A stretch of 64,000 nucleotides of DNA from Nocardia sp. NBC_00508 (GCF_036346875.1 NZ_CP107852.1:6758001-6822000), one strand, 5' to 3'. Shown: positions 17,938 to 26,939, counted from the first letter of the stretch. Numbers and translations are program-made. Notes: generated by a model not told the origin, from the letters alone.

Positions 17938-19392
17938 CTAGGGAAGTGCTATGTACTTGGTCTCGAGGTACTCGTTGATGCCTTCTGATCCGCTTTCACG
18001 TCCAAGGCCTGATTGTTTGACACCGCCGAAAGGTGCGGCAACATCGGAGATGATCCCGCGATTGATCCCGATCATTCCGGCTTCCAGGGCATCTGACATC
18101 AGGAGTGCACGGTCCAAGCTCGACGTGTAGATGTAAGCGGCTAGTCCATATTGGGTATCGTTCGCGGCCGAAATGCCCTGCTCGTCGCCGTCAAAGCCCG
18201 CGATTGCAGCGACTGGTCCGAAGATCTCCTCTTTCAGTATTCGTGCATGGGCAGGGACATCCGCCAGTACGGTCGGTTCGTAAAAGTAGCCACTACCCTC
18301 GATTGGTTTGCCGCCAGTTGTCACGACCGCCCCAGTGGATACAGCATCGTCGACGAGCTCGGCGACTCTTGCGCGATGGTCGGCTGAGATCAGCGGCCCT
18401 ACTTGGCTTTCGGCCCGGTAGCCTGCACCGACTTCGAGGTTCCGCATGCGTGTGGTGATGCGTCGAGTGAACTCCCTTCGTATCGAATTTTCGACATAGA
18501 TGCGATTGGCGGCCGTGCACGCTTCGCCGTTGTTACGCATCTTGGCAGCCATGGCGCCGTCTACGGCGGCGTCAAGATCTGCATCGGCGAACACCACGAA
18601 TGGTGCATTGCCGCCGAGCTCCATCGATGTCCGCAGAACTCCGCGTGCTGCTTGGGACAGAAGGAGCTTCCCCACGCGCGTGGATCCAGTGAAAGTGATC
18701 TTGCGCAGGCGACGGTCGGTGAGCATGTGGTCGGTCAGGCTCGCCGGCGAAGAGGTTGGTAGCACCGACAGAACGCCTGGGGGTAGTCCAGCATCGGCGA
18801 GGACCTGAGCGAGCAGGAGCATCGTGAGCGGTGTCTCCTGGGCGGGCTTCACGATAACGGTGCACCCTGCGGCCAGCGCCGGTGCGATCTTGCGTGTCCC
18901 CATCGCCAACGGAAAGTTCCACGGTGTGATGGCGAGCGTGATTCCGAGCGGTTCCCGCGTGACGAGAATACGGCCGTTGCCGGTCGGAGAACGGGTGTAG
19001 CGGCCGTTGATACGCACCGCCTCTTCAGAGAACCAACGAAGGAATTCGCCACCGTAGGTCACTTCAGCATGGCTTTCCCCTAGCGGTTTGCCCATCTCGA
19101 GTGTAATGAGAAGCGCAAACTCGTCACCACGTGATTCCACAAGTTCCCATGCCCGGTGAAGGATCTCGGCACGGCGACGCGGCGGTGTCGCCGCCCAGGT
19201 CGGTTGAGCAACGGCTGCCGCATCCAGAGCGGCGTCTCCGTCCCACTGAGTGGCGTCGACGACATCGACAAGGACTTCTCCAGTGGCCGGGTTGTGTACG
19301 GAGAAGGTCTTGCCGTCACGGGCCGGTACCTCTGATCCGTCGATCCACAGCCGGACTGGAAGGGACTCCAGGAATCCTGCAATGTCGTGCAT
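17938..19392 (-). CDS. NAD(P)-dependent aldehyde dehydrogenase (succinate-semialdehyde dehydrogenase-like)
   Basis: 484 residues from ATG 19392, chosen because AGGAG lies 7-8 bases upstream; an earlier ATG at 19416 lacks this. All class hallmarks are present: PWNFPLAMGTRKIAPALAAG, KPAQETP, FTGSTRVGK, the catalytic Glu in MELGGNAPF, the catalytic Cys in NNGEACTAANR, EEIFGPV, and APFGGVKQSGLGRE near the C-terminus. The closest type by motif is GabD/SSADH, which oxidises succinate semialdehyde to succinate. No GABA transaminase gene is adjacent, so the substrate is open. It is flanked by IS debris and a non-coding stretch and appears to be a lone gene. Confidence 0.92.
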   Translation of the reverse strand: MHDIAGFLESLPVRLWIDGSEVPARDGKTFSVHNPATGEVLVDVVDATQWDGDAALDAAAVAQPTWAATPPRRRAEILHRAWELVESRGDEFALLITLEMGKPLGESHAEVTYGGEFLRWFSEEAVRINGRYTRSPTGNGRILVTREPLGITLAITPWNFPLAMGTRKIAPALAAGCTVIVKPAQETPLTMLLLAQVLADAGLPPGVLSVLPTSSPASLTDHMLTDRRLRKITFTGSTRVGKLLLSQAARGVLRTSMELGGNAPFVVFADADLDAAVDGAMAAKMRNNGEACTAANRIYVENSIRREFTRRITTRMRNLEVGAGYRAESQVGPLISADHRARVAELVDDAVSTGAVVTTGGKPIEGSGYFYEPTVLADVPAHARILKEEIFGPVAAIAGFDGDEQGISAANDTQYGLAAYIYTSSLDRALLMSDALEAGMIGINRGIISDVAAPFGGVKQSGLGRESGSEGINEYLETKYIALP

Positions 19393-19416
19393 CGTGTGCT
19401 CCTGCCGATATTGCAC

Positions 19417-19892
19417 AGAACGCGCGGGACCGCGCGCGGCCGCGCTGAGTTGGTGTGACGAGATTGATAGTTCGAAGGATTGTTGTGCTCACGATGCGGA
19501 CCGGTGTTACGTCGACTCGAGTTCAGATTTGGAGAGCATCTCGACCGCGACCGCATATGCGCCAACGACGTGGCGTTCTGCATGGCGGCCGACCGCTACT
19601 GCATCCCCGCCCTCGATTGTGGCCGGCCATCTGTTCGAGTTCAGTGACGTTGCCGAGCTGCCAGCCCGTCCATTAGGGCGACACGGCGCGGACTTGATAC
19701 ACGCGGGCACGCAACAGGTTGAGTGTCCGCTTCTCTCGGATCTGACACCGAGACACTCCGCCAGCGTCTGCCCCGTGATCGGGAGCGGCGGGGCGGCGCC
19801 CGGGACAAAGGGCGAGCAACACGTCGGCGCCAGGTGAGTCGGCTTGATCGCACCCGCGAGAACCGGCTTGGACGCATGGTGGCGGTGAATGC
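19417..19892. other. Decayed intergenic stretch, possible GntR FCD-domain trace
   Basis: No intact gene. On the minus strand, about 19505-19640, the translation WPATIEGGDAVAVGRHAERH followed by VVGAYAVAVEMLSKS resembles the last helices of an FCD ligand-binding domain of a GntR regulator. No HTH or start is found. It would be a remnant of a regulator near the PxpABC operon. The assignment is weak. Confidence 0.3.
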
Positions 19893-20942
19893 TCATGTGC
19901 TGCCTCCCATGTCGGAGAACGCCGGCATGACCTCCTCCGCGAATAGGCGGACCGACGCCATAGCTCGATCACGGTCCACTCCCGGCAGGTGCATCCAGCA
20001 GATCGTCTCGGTGATGCCGAGCTGCGCCTCGAGCTGTCGCAGCTGGGCGATAGCATGCTCAGGGTCGCCGACGATCAGGCGGCTGCGGATCGCGTCGAGG
20101 TCGACCTCCTGCTTGTCAGCGACCGCAGTTCCGGCATCGGTCCGCAGCATGCGTTCGCCCTGCTGAGACTTCGCCCCGTAGAGCTCGCGGAACTGATGCT
20201 CGATGCCCGGCCCGGCGACCCGGACTGCTTCGGACATGGTCTCCGCTACGAAGACCTCGCGAACGAGCGGTCGCTCCGGTATCTCGAAACCGACAGCGCG
20301 CGCCTCGGACTCATAGGTCCGCCGGTGCTCGCGCAGCTCGTCGAGGTTATGGCGTGGCGATCCGACGACCACGCAGCCTCGGCGGGCAGCACGCCGCAGG
20401 GCGCGTTCGCCCGACACGCCGTACCAGATCGGCGGGTGCGGCCGTTGCACCGGCGGCGGCGTGAGCCGTGTGGCCGGTACATGGAAGTAGCGGCCATCGA
20501 AGGCGAACTCCTCGCCGCTCAGCGCGGCTTCCAGGATGTCCACGGCCTCCTCGAAGCGGCCGTTTCGTTCGGCCCGCGGCACATTGTGGAGCGCGAACTC
20601 GTCGGAGACGTACCCCGGTGCGACGCCGAGTACGACGCGACCGCCCGACAGGTTGTCCAGCACGGTGACGTCCTCGGCTAACTTGACCGGTGCATACAGC
20701 GGCAGCAGCAGGACCGCCGTGCCCAGCCGCATGCGTTCGGTCACAGCTGCGGCCGCGGCGAGCCCGAGCAGCGGGCTCGGGCACCAACCGTCCGGCTGCG
20801 CGTGATGGGAGGGCATGAACACCGACGCGTATCCGAGAGCCTCGGCCTCGGGCAGGCAGTCGAGCATGTCGCGATAGGGTTGGTCCAGGCTCGCCTCGGC
20901 GCCGGGGAGCGTCTGACAACCGAACATCAGTCCGAATCTCAT
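19893..20942 (-). CDS. LLM-class (luciferase-like) flavin- or F420-dependent oxidoreductase
   Basis: 349 residues from ATG 20942 (MRFGLMFGCQTLPG). It has the bacterial-luciferase fold pattern: EAEALGYASVFMPSHH, GLAAAAAVTERMRLGTAVLLL, AEDVTVLDNLSGGRVVLGVAPGY, and IVGDPEHAIAQL near the C-terminus. Such enzymes use reduced FMN with O2, or F420H2, for monooxygenation or hydride transfer. It is the last gene of a seven-gene operon and its ATG overlaps the tautomerase stop by 4 bases. With PxpABC and biotin enzymes upstream, a role in oxidising or opening a nitrogen heterocycle or cyclic amide is plausible, as RutA (same fold) does for pyrimidines. That is inference only. Confidence 0.85.
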   Translation of the reverse strand: MRFGLMFGCQTLPGAEASLDQPYRDMLDCLPEAEALGYASVFMPSHHAQPDGWCPSPLLGLAAAAAVTERMRLGTAVLLLPLYAPVKLAEDVTVLDNLSGGRVVLGVAPGYVSDEFALHNVPRAERNGRFEEAVDILEAALSGEEFAFDGRYFHVPATRLTPPPVQRPHPPIWYGVSGERALRRAARRGCVVVGSPRHNLDELREHRRTYESEARAVGFEIPERPLVREVFVAETMSEAVRVAGPGIEHQFRELYGAKSQQGERMLRTDAGTAVADKQEVDLDAIRSRLIVGDPEHAIAQLRQLEAQLGITETICWMHLPGVDRDRAMASVRLFAEEVMPAFSDMGGST

Positions 20943-21127
20943 CGCCGGTCCTCCAGGAGTGTCCCGCCTTCGGCCCAGTCGCCTGGCGCGACGTCGCGGA
21001 AGATGACTGTCACCGAATCCAGCGTGCACTGGCCGATGCGGGCCAGCTCGCGCGTTATCAGCTCGGACAGCTCGCGCTTCTGCTCCTGGCCTCGGCCCGG
21101 CAGCCAGTCGATCCTCACCAGTGGCAT
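20939..21127 (-). CDS. 4-oxalocrotonate tautomerase-like small enzyme
   Basis: 62 residues starting MPLVRIDWLPGRGQEQKRELSELI. The Pro directly after Met is the catalytic base of 4-OT tautomerases, and Arg residues follow at the usual distances. Length matches the family (about 60-75). ATG 21127 is chosen to expose this Pro; the frame extends 13 residues further upstream. It starts 4 bases after PxpC ends and overlaps the oxidoreductase start, so it is part of the same message. It would ketonise an enol product or perform a related proton transfer. Confidence 0.85.
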   Translation of the reverse strand: MPLVRIDWLPGRGQEQKRELSELITRELARIGQCTLDSVTVIFRDVAPGDWAEGGTLLEDRR

Positions 21128-21131
21128 CTCG

Positions 21132-22118
21132 TCACCTCTTTCTCGCCTGCACGGCGATCTCGTCACACGCTTGCGCGAGCCACCGGCGGCGCTCGATGCG
21201 TGCCTGCAGCGCGTCCTGCGGGCTCAATGCGACAAACCGGGCAGTGCTGCCCGGCCGCGCTTGCCCGAGCCGACTCAGGTCGGCGCTGATCACCGTGGCA
21301 ACCGTGGCGTAGCCGCCGCCGGTCACGGCGTCCCGGTGCAGGATGATCGGCTCCACGCCCCCGGGGATCTGGATCGAGCCGACCGGATAGCCGGCATCAA
21401 CGATGTTCGATGGATCCTGACCGGCACCGAACGGCTGCTCTCGCGTGACGAACGGCAGCCCAGAGCCTCGGTAGCGCAGCCCGACGCGGTCCGAGAGTGG
21501 CGTCAGCGTCCAGGCTTCGCGCAGGAACGTCTCGCGCGCCTCAGGCGTGAGCAGGTGGTCGTAGAGTCCCATCACCACGCGCAACTCCAACTCGGTGGCG
21601 AAGGTCGGCCACAGACGTTCCCGCAGGGCGGCTCCAGGGACGACGGCGCCCGACGCACCCAGCGGGAGCCGATCGCCGTCGCGCAGCACCCGACCGTCGA
21701 GGCCGCCGAGCCCGCCCAGACCGTAGGTCGAGCGGCTCCCGAGCAGGACGGGAACGTCGATTCCGCCGGCCGGCACGATGTACGCACGTGCCCCGTGCTT
21801 GATCTTGCCCAGCGCGAGCACGTCACCCGGCTGCACCGTGAGGCACTCCCACATCGGCGCTTCCTCGCCGTTGAGGCGCAGTTCGGTCGGCGCCCCGGTG
21901 ACGGCGACCGCGCCGGCGCTCTCGAAGTGCAGCGTCGGGCCGAGGTAGACCGCCTCGATGCCGGCCGAATCGGGCGGATTCCCGACCAGCCGATTGGCCA
22001 GCGCCAGGGAGACGTCGTCGAGTGCGCCCGACGGCGGGATGCCAACGTGGTAGTAGCCGAACCGGCCGCAGTCCTGCACGGTGCTCGCCAGTCCGCCGAC
22101 CATAACCTCAATCGCCAT
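21132..22118 (-). CDS. pxpC: PxpC/KipA-type subunit (AHS2 carboxyltransferase domain)
   Basis: A 328-residue protein with the AHS2/KipA signature: GLASTVQDCGRFGYYHVGIPPSGALD at the N-terminus, then NRLVGNPPDSAGIEAVY, GIDVPVLLGSRSTYGLGGLGG, and a C-terminal GGGYATVATVISADL. AHS2 proteins pair with AHS1 (PxpB). Together they form the 5-oxoprolinase component PxpBC, and the same two domains form the carboxyltransferase of urea carboxylase. A biotin carboxylase and carrier lie in the same operon, which favours a biotin-dependent activity here. It overlaps the PxpB gene by 11 bases. Confidence 0.88.
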   Translation of the reverse strand: MAIEVMVGGLASTVQDCGRFGYYHVGIPPSGALDDVSLALANRLVGNPPDSAGIEAVYLGPTLHFESAGAVAVTGAPTELRLNGEEAPMWECLTVQPGDVLALGKIKHGARAYIVPAGGIDVPVLLGSRSTYGLGGLGGLDGRVLRDGDRLPLGASGAVVPGAALRERLWPTFATELELRVVMGLYDHLLTPEARETFLREAWTLTPLSDRVGLRYRGSGLPFVTREQPFGAGQDPSNIVDAGYPVGSIQIPGGVEPIILHRDAVTGGGYATVATVISADLSRLGQARPGSTARFVALSPQDALQARIERRRWLAQACDEIAVQARKR

Positions 22119-22995
22119 CGAGCGCCCCCGTCAGCCGGGCGTTGCTGGCGTCGGGATCCGCCAAGTACGCGCCGACGTCGAGCGTGACCGGGTGTTGCCG
22201 GATTCGGTAGTGCCCGGCTTCGACGTCGGCGCGGATCGCGTCGTACTCGTCGCGTGCTATCGCGCGGTATTTGACGATGTCGCCAGGTCTGAAGAACGCG
22301 ACGAAGTCGGCGAAGTCCGGGCCGCGCTGGAGGGGATCGTAGATCGGGGCCGGCGTGATGCCGAACATCTGGAAGCCGCCCGCCCCGGGGACCGAGTATA
22401 TGCAGCCGAAACATCCACCGTGCCCGATCGTGAGCGCCGGCGTCGCGGTGCGCGGACGGACGTACTTGGGGACAACGAGCTGGCGTGCGCGCGGCACCAT
22501 TTGGTATAGCCACGGGACGCCGGCGACGAAGCCCATCATCGAGGTGAACCACGGGGAACCGGTGTGGGCAGCTTCGAACTCGTCGGCATCCGCGAAGCCG
22601 TTGATGCGCGCCGCGTACTCGCTGTCGGTGAGCGTCGGCTCCTGGTGGTAGTCGCGGAAGCGCATCATGATCTCGTGCGTCCACGGGTCGCGGTAGAAAA
22701 CGGGAAGCTCGAGGATGCGCGTGCTCAGTGACAGTTTCGTCACGTCGGAGACTTCGCCCTCCAGCTCTCGCAATAACTCGAGCAGCTGCCGCGGGTCCAG
22801 GCGCTCGGGATCGAAACGGACCTGGTAGGACGCGTTGGACGGACAGACCTCCACAATTCCCTCCGGTCGCCGCTGGTTCAGCCGACGCGTGATAGCCGTG
22901 GCACGCAGGTTTGCGACGAAGCTCATCTCCGGCGCGAGTTCGGCGAGTAACCACTCGTCACCGCCGAAGCTGTAGCGGATCCCGCCGGTGGTCAC
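22108..22995 (-). CDS. pxpB: PxpB/KipI-type subunit (AHS1 domain)
   Basis: 295 residues with AHS1/KipI features: IRYSFGGDEWLLAELAPEMS, VEVCPSNASYQVRFDPERLD, LPVFYRDPW, GSPWFTSMMGFVAGVPWLYQM, and RPRTATPALTIGHGG leading into GAGGFQMFGITPAPIYD. It forms a complex with the PxpC-type partner encoded next. Stand-alone KipI proteins are about 240 residues; this one is longer, closer to the AHS1 region of urea carboxylase. It starts 4 bases inside the end of the biotin carboxylase gene. Confidence 0.87.
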   Translation of the reverse strand: MTTGGIRYSFGGDEWLLAELAPEMSFVANLRATAITRRLNQRRPEGIVEVCPSNASYQVRFDPERLDPRQLLELLRELEGEVSDVTKLSLSTRILELPVFYRDPWTHEIMMRFRDYHQEPTLTDSEYAARINGFADADEFEAAHTGSPWFTSMMGFVAGVPWLYQMVPRARQLVVPKYVRPRTATPALTIGHGGCFGCIYSVPGAGGFQMFGITPAPIYDPLQRGPDFADFVAFFRPGDIVKYRAIARDEYDAIRADVEAGHYRIRQHPVTLDVGAYLADPDASNARLTGALDGD

Positions 22996-24341
22996 GACGC
23001 CACCTCCTCACGGGTCTGCAGCCACCGCTCGAGCATGAGAGTGTCGTACTCCCCCGCTTCGAACCACCCCTGGCGCAGAATCTCGGCGAGCAACGGGACG
23101 GTGGTCTTGATGCCAGTGATCCGCAGCTCGTCGAGCGCGCGCCTGGCACGATGGACAACCGTCGCACGGCTCGGGCCCCAGACGATCAATTTGGCCAGCA
23201 GCGAGTCGTAGTACGGTGACACCACGGTTCCCGGCTCGATCCAGGTGTCGACGCGCACCCACGGGCCCGTAGGCAGGGCCAGGCCGTCGATCCGGCCCGG
23301 CGACGGCGCGAATTCCGCGGCTGGATCCTCCGCGCAGATACGCAGCTCGAGCGCATGGCGCGATCCCGCGGACAGCGGGCGTACCGAGCCGCCGGCCGCG
23401 ATGCGCAGCTGCTCGGCTACGAGGTCGACGTCGAATACGATCTCGCTGACCGGATGCTCGACCTGGATGCGAGTGTTGACCTCGATGAAGTAGAAGGCGT
23501 CGCTGCGCGCGTCCACCAGAAACTCGACGGTTCCCGCCCCGCGATAGCCGACCGCCTCACAGAGCCGCACGGCTGCCTCGCTCAGGCGGGGTCGAACGAC
23601 CGGGTCGAGCCGGGGCGCGGGCGCCTCCTCGATCACTTTCTGACGCCGACGCTGCAGCGAGCAGTCACGCTCGCCGACGGCGACCACTCGGGTGCCATCG
23701 CCGAGGATCTGCACCTCGACGTGGGAGGCGGTCGCGACGCAGCGCTCGACGTACAGACGCGGATCGCCGAACCCCGCCCCCGCTTCGCGAGCCGCCACGC
23801 CGAACGCGCCTGCGAGCTCGTCGTCGTCGTTGACGACGCGCAGCCCGCGCCCACCGCCACCGCCCACCGCCTTGAGCATGACCGGGTACCCCACAGCCCG
23901 AGCGATCGCCGCTGCCTCCGCCGCGCTCTCCACGGGCCCCGCACTGCCGGGAACGACCGGGACCCCGGCTGCGGTAGCGACCGCGCGGGCGGCTACCTTG
24001 TCGCCGAGAAGCTCCATCGTCTCCGCACCGGGACCGACAAAGACAAGCCCATGGTCCGCACAGGCACGGGCGAAGTCCGCCCGCTCGGCAAGAAACCCGT
24101 AGCCGGGATGGACTGCGTCCGCACCGGTGCGCGCTGCGGCGTCGAGCACCGCGGCGATGTCCAGGTAGCTGCGAACCGCGGGGGGCGGCCCGATCTCGAT
24201 CGCCGAGTCGGCCAGCCCGACGTGCATGGCATCGCGGTCGGCGCTGCTGTGGACGGCGACGGTCTCGATACCCATGTCTCGCGCCGCCCGAATCACGCGC
24301 ACAGCAATCTCGCCCCGGTTCGCAACAAGCAGTCGCCTCAC
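22992..24341 (-). CDS. Biotin carboxylase subunit (AccC-like)
   Basis: 449 residues, the normal length for a stand-alone biotin carboxylase. Visible features are the N-terminal MRRLLVANRGEIAVRVIRAA, HPGYGFLAE, the ATP-grasp glycine loop MLKAVGGGGGRGL, SLQRRRQKVIEEAPAP, and FIEVNTRIQVEHPVSE. It carboxylates the biotin of the carrier encoded immediately upstream, using ATP and bicarbonate. It is translationally coupled on both sides (4-base overlaps). Its place between a biotin carrier and AHS1/AHS2 genes means the operon encodes all parts of urea carboxylase as separate chains, plus PxpA. Confidence 0.93.
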   Translation of the reverse strand: MRRLLVANRGEIAVRVIRAARDMGIETVAVHSSADRDAMHVGLADSAIEIGPPPAVRSYLDIAAVLDAAARTGADAVHPGYGFLAERADFARACADHGLVFVGPGAETMELLGDKVAARAVATAAGVPVVPGSAGPVESAAEAAAIARAVGYPVMLKAVGGGGGRGLRVVNDDDELAGAFGVAAREAGAGFGDPRLYVERCVATASHVEVQILGDGTRVVAVGERDCSLQRRRQKVIEEAPAPRLDPVVRPRLSEAAVRLCEAVGYRGAGTVEFLVDARSDAFYFIEVNTRIQVEHPVSEIVFDVDLVAEQLRIAAGGSVRPLSAGSRHALELRICAEDPAAEFAPSPGRIDGLALPTGPWVRVDTWIEPGTVVSPYYDSLLAKLIVWGPSRATVVHRARRALDELRITGIKTTVPLLAEILRQGWFEAGEYDTLMLERWLQTREEVAS

Positions 24342-24589
24342 GGTTCATCGACCTCCAGCACGACCAATACCTGATCGACATCGACGGCCTCTTCGTCGGC
24401 GACGACGAAGCGCGACACAACACCAGCTGTGCCAGCTGTGACGTTGTGGAAGGTCTTCATCACCTCGATCAGGCCAATCATGTCCGACGCAGAGACATGT
24501 GCACCTTCCTCGACGAAGGGCTCGCTCGCCGGGTCCGGGCGACGGTAGAACGTGCCCGGGATCGACGCCACCACTTCGTACGCACTCAT
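24338..24589 (-). CDS. Biotin carboxyl carrier protein (BCCP)
   Basis: 83 residues with the biotinyl-lipoyl fold. The motif IEVMKTF places the biotinylated Lys at about residue 45, with PGTFYRRPDPASEPFVEEG before it and AVDVDQVLVVLEV at the end. It is shorter than AccB of fatty-acid synthesis and lacks the Ala/Pro-rich N-terminal extension, as in dedicated accessory carriers. It overlaps both PxpA and biotin carboxylase by 4 bases. It carries CO2 from the carboxylase to the AHS1/AHS2 transferase. Confidence 0.92.
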   Translation of the reverse strand: MSAYEVVASIPGTFYRRPDPASEPFVEEGAHVSASDMIGLIEVMKTFHNVTAGTAGVVSRFVVADEEAVDVDQVLVVLEVDEP

Positions 24590-25335
24590 CCGATCCCCTT
24601 ACTGAGGTACGGCTGTAGCGCCGCGTACACCGCGGTCGCGATCTCGGCGGCATTCGGCGTGTCGGAATGCACGCACACGCAGTCGGCACGCATCGGGATC
24701 TCCTTGCCCGACCGGGCGATCGCGGTGTGCTCGGTGATCGCCCGAACCGCGGCCTGCGCGGCGCGTTCGGGCTCGTAGGCGACGTGCTCGCGGGTGATGA
24801 TGAGGGATCCGTCGTCGTCGTAGTCGAGGTCGACGTAGTACTCGGCCAGGAACCCCTGCGCACGTCCGCCCCACACCGCCTCGTGCATCGTGGCAGCCAT
24901 ACCCATCAGCGGTACGTCGAAGGCGTCCGCCGCCCGGCCGATCACGGCGGCGACCCGCTCGTCACGCGCAGCTAGGCCGTAGAGGGCGCCGTGGACCTTG
25001 ACGTAGGAGAGCGGCAGACCGTCGATGTTCAAGAATGCCTGCAGTGCTCCCACCTGGTAGACGATCGCCGCGAACAGCTCCTCGTCCTCCATCGGAATAA
25101 CGCGTCGTCCGAAGCCCTGCATATCGGGGAATCCGGGATGCGCCCCGACCCGGACGCCGTGCTCAGCCGCGAGGGAAACGGTGCGCCGCATGATCGCAGG
25201 ATCCGACGCGTGAAAACCGCATGCGACGTTTGCCATCGTGATGGATTCCATCAGCCGCTCGTCGTTTGCAAGGCGGTAAATGCCGAACCCCTCCCCCATG
25301 TCGCAGTTGATCTCAATCCCACTCGACGCGGTCAT
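24586..25335 (-). CDS. pxpA: PxpA/LamB-YcsF family subunit
   Basis: 249 residues with the LamB/YcsF pattern: INCDMGEGFGIY at the start, TMANVACGFHASDP, GVRVGAHPGFPDMQGFGRR, LSYVKVHGALYGLAARD, and a C-terminal CVCVHSDTPNAAEIA. In the ATP-dependent 5-oxoprolinase PxpABC, PxpA works with PxpBC to open the lactam. It is the first gene of the seven-gene operon. The linked biotin carboxylase and carrier suggest a variant acting through a carboxylated intermediate, on 5-oxoproline or another cyclic amide. Confidence 0.9.
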   Translation of the reverse strand: MTASSGIEINCDMGEGFGIYRLANDERLMESITMANVACGFHASDPAIMRRTVSLAAEHGVRVGAHPGFPDMQGFGRRVIPMEDEELFAAIVYQVGALQAFLNIDGLPLSYVKVHGALYGLAARDERVAAVIGRAADAFDVPLMGMAATMHEAVWGGRAQGFLAEYYVDLDYDDDGSLIITREHVAYEPERAAQAAVRAITEHTAIARSGKEIPMRADCVCVHSDTPNAAEIATAVYAALQPYLSKGIG

Positions 25336-25922
25336 CCGCCCACCATCCTCTCGGTCGGCTCGTACCTATGACGATCGCCAATCACGAACAACCCCTTTGC
25401 ATGTGAGCGAAGGCGAGGTCGCGACTGTTGACCGCAACTCCGCTAACTAACTGACACTTGATAGTAAAACGCCTCTCAGTGCCACTTGTCAATGCCAGCG
25501 GCTCACGCTCCGCAAACTCTCTGCCGCTTCTCCGCGGCCAGCCCTTGAACCCCGGCTCGACCCCAATCACGGAGAATCTCGTTACGAGGCCTATCTGAGG
25601 TCTACTTTCCATTCACCCGTCCAGCCTTCCCCTCACCTGTAGTTCCCGGATGGGACGGGAACCCTCGGGCTTTCCACCCCCATGAGGCAACCCGCTCGCG
25701 GTGCGCAAACCCGTGTCGCACCCGGATTTCATGAACGCCGACATTGCCTTCCCCTGGCTCGAGCCTGTGCCAACACTTCGTGCTGCCGCTGCCCGAACGC
25801 GGCGGGCGACAAGGTACGACGGCCGTCTCGATGGCGAAGCCCGCGCCGACCACCCGGCCCTTCATTCCTGAAGCCCTGACTCGTCTCCCGAACCGCGCCT
25901 GACTACCCGAAACGAGTAGATC
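25336..25922. other. Hairpin-rich non-coding region upstream of the PxpA operon
   Basis: 587 bases without a supportable gene. Small open frames on both strands lack start signals and family features. Two compact perfect hairpins are visible: 25642-25662 (GTTCCCG/CGGGAAC, 7-bp stem) and 25523-25538 (GCCGC/GCGGC). The less GC-rich part (25440-25500) probably holds the minus-strand promoter. A structured leader RNA for the operon is possible but unproven. Confidence 0.4.
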
Positions 25923-26939
25923 TCAACCGGCCTTCAGCACGGTGATCGCTCGACCGAGGACTGCCGGATTCGCCGTCGGATCGCCGGGGACAGCGCTCAC
26001 GTCCGCAGCGGCACCCATACCCAGCGGCTTTTCGGTGATTGCGCGCAGTATGTCAGTGGGATGCAGCCCGGCCTCGGTTAGCGCGCTGATCTCGCCGACG
26101 TCGACCCCTGGTGGAAGCGGGCCGTTGCCGAAGTCGGTGCCGTAATGCACGACTCCTCCGAAGCTGTGGAAGCGGTGTAGGTTCCGCAACGCGACAGTGC
26201 GGTCACGAGTGGGTTCACCCCAGCCGTGGATGTCGATGGTGGAGATTATCGTGGTGTCGCTGGCCAATTCGGCGATGAGCTTGTCGTCGAGTTCTTCTGT
26301 CCACGGCGTGTGTGCGAGCACCCGTACGCCGGCCCTGTGTGCCCGGTGTACTTGACCAGGTCCTTGCGTATGCGCGGTGACCGGAATGCCGTGCCCGGCC
26401 GCCGTGCGGACGATCGCATCCAGCGTGACGTCGTCGACGACCGGGCCGGCCTCCGAGTTGAGCGCAACTTTGATGGTCACGGGGTGGTGGGCGACCAGTG
26501 ATTCAACCGCCTGGGCAGCCGAGGCGGGATCGTCGACTTCGAGCGCGATTCCCGGTGGTGCCCACTCCTGCCGCGTGGGGTAACCGCCAGGAGTGGTCAG
26601 GAACGGCCCGGCAGCACGAATGTGTGGCAGTTTCGGGTCATGTCGTGAGCGGTCCGCCAGCGGCCAGATGTCGTCGGGGGCCCAACCCAGGTCCACCACC
26701 GTGGTCACGCCCGCGGCCAGCATTCTCTCCGGTTCGATCAGGGCAGCGTGCACGTGGTGGTCGGTGAGCCCTGGCAGCATTACACCGTCGACATGCGTTC
26801 GGTCCATCGCGGCAGGTGCGGCCGATAGCGGTCCGACCCAACTGATCTTGCACCTGTGGACGCCGATAGCGGTGGGACCAACGAGCTTTCGACCACCTAG
26901 CCAGGCCGCGTCGGCGGTGAGCAGTCGGTCAAAGAGCAT
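25923..26939 (-). CDS. Amidohydrolase-family metal-dependent hydrolase
   Basis: 338 residues of the amidohydrolase superfamily. The N-terminal beta strand is followed by the metal motif LPGLTDHHVHAAL (HxH at about residues 61-63). Further ligands are probable in VTIKVALNSEAGP, VTAHTQGPGQVHRAH, VLAHTPW and HYGTDFGNG, with the C-terminal ITEKPLGMGAAADVSAVPGD typical of imidazolonepropionase-like members. It overlaps the tryptophan 2,3-dioxygenase gene by 11 bases and so belongs to a tryptophan/kynurenine operon. A formamidase or related amide hydrolysis on a kynurenine derivative is an inference. It is short for the family (usually 380-450). Confidence 0.8.
   Translation of the reverse strand: MLFDRLLTADAAWLGGRKLVGPTAIGVHRCKISWVGPLSAAPAAMDRTHVDGVMLPGLTDHHVHAALIEPERMLAAGVTTVVDLGWAPDDIWPLADRSRHDPKLPHIRAAGPFLTTPGGYPTRQEWAPPGIALEVDDPASAAQAVESLVAHHPVTIKVALNSEAGPVVDDVTLDAIVRTAAGHGIPVTAHTQGPGQVHRAHRAGVRVLAHTPWTEELDDKLIAELASDTTIISTIDIHGWGEPTRDRTVALRNLHRFHSFGGVVHYGTDFGNGPLPPGVDVGEISALTEAGLHPTDILRAITEKPLGMGAAADVSAVPGDPTANPAVLGRAITVLKAG

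Noticed and set aside
20802..22187. Long plus-strand open frame of 461 codons opposite PxpC and the oxidoreductase
   Set aside because: It lies antisense to well-supported genes, is rich in Arg/Gln/His and shows no family motif. High GC makes such shadow frames common.
23355..24374. Plus-strand open frame of 339 codons opposite biotin carboxylase
   Set aside because: Antisense to a gene with complete catalytic motifs; its own translation has no recognisable domain.
25602..25865. Minus-strand frame of 87 codons upstream of PxpA
   Set aside because: No start signal, odd composition and overlap with hairpin-forming sequence. I considered a group II intron leader but could not find domain V or a reverse transcriptase.
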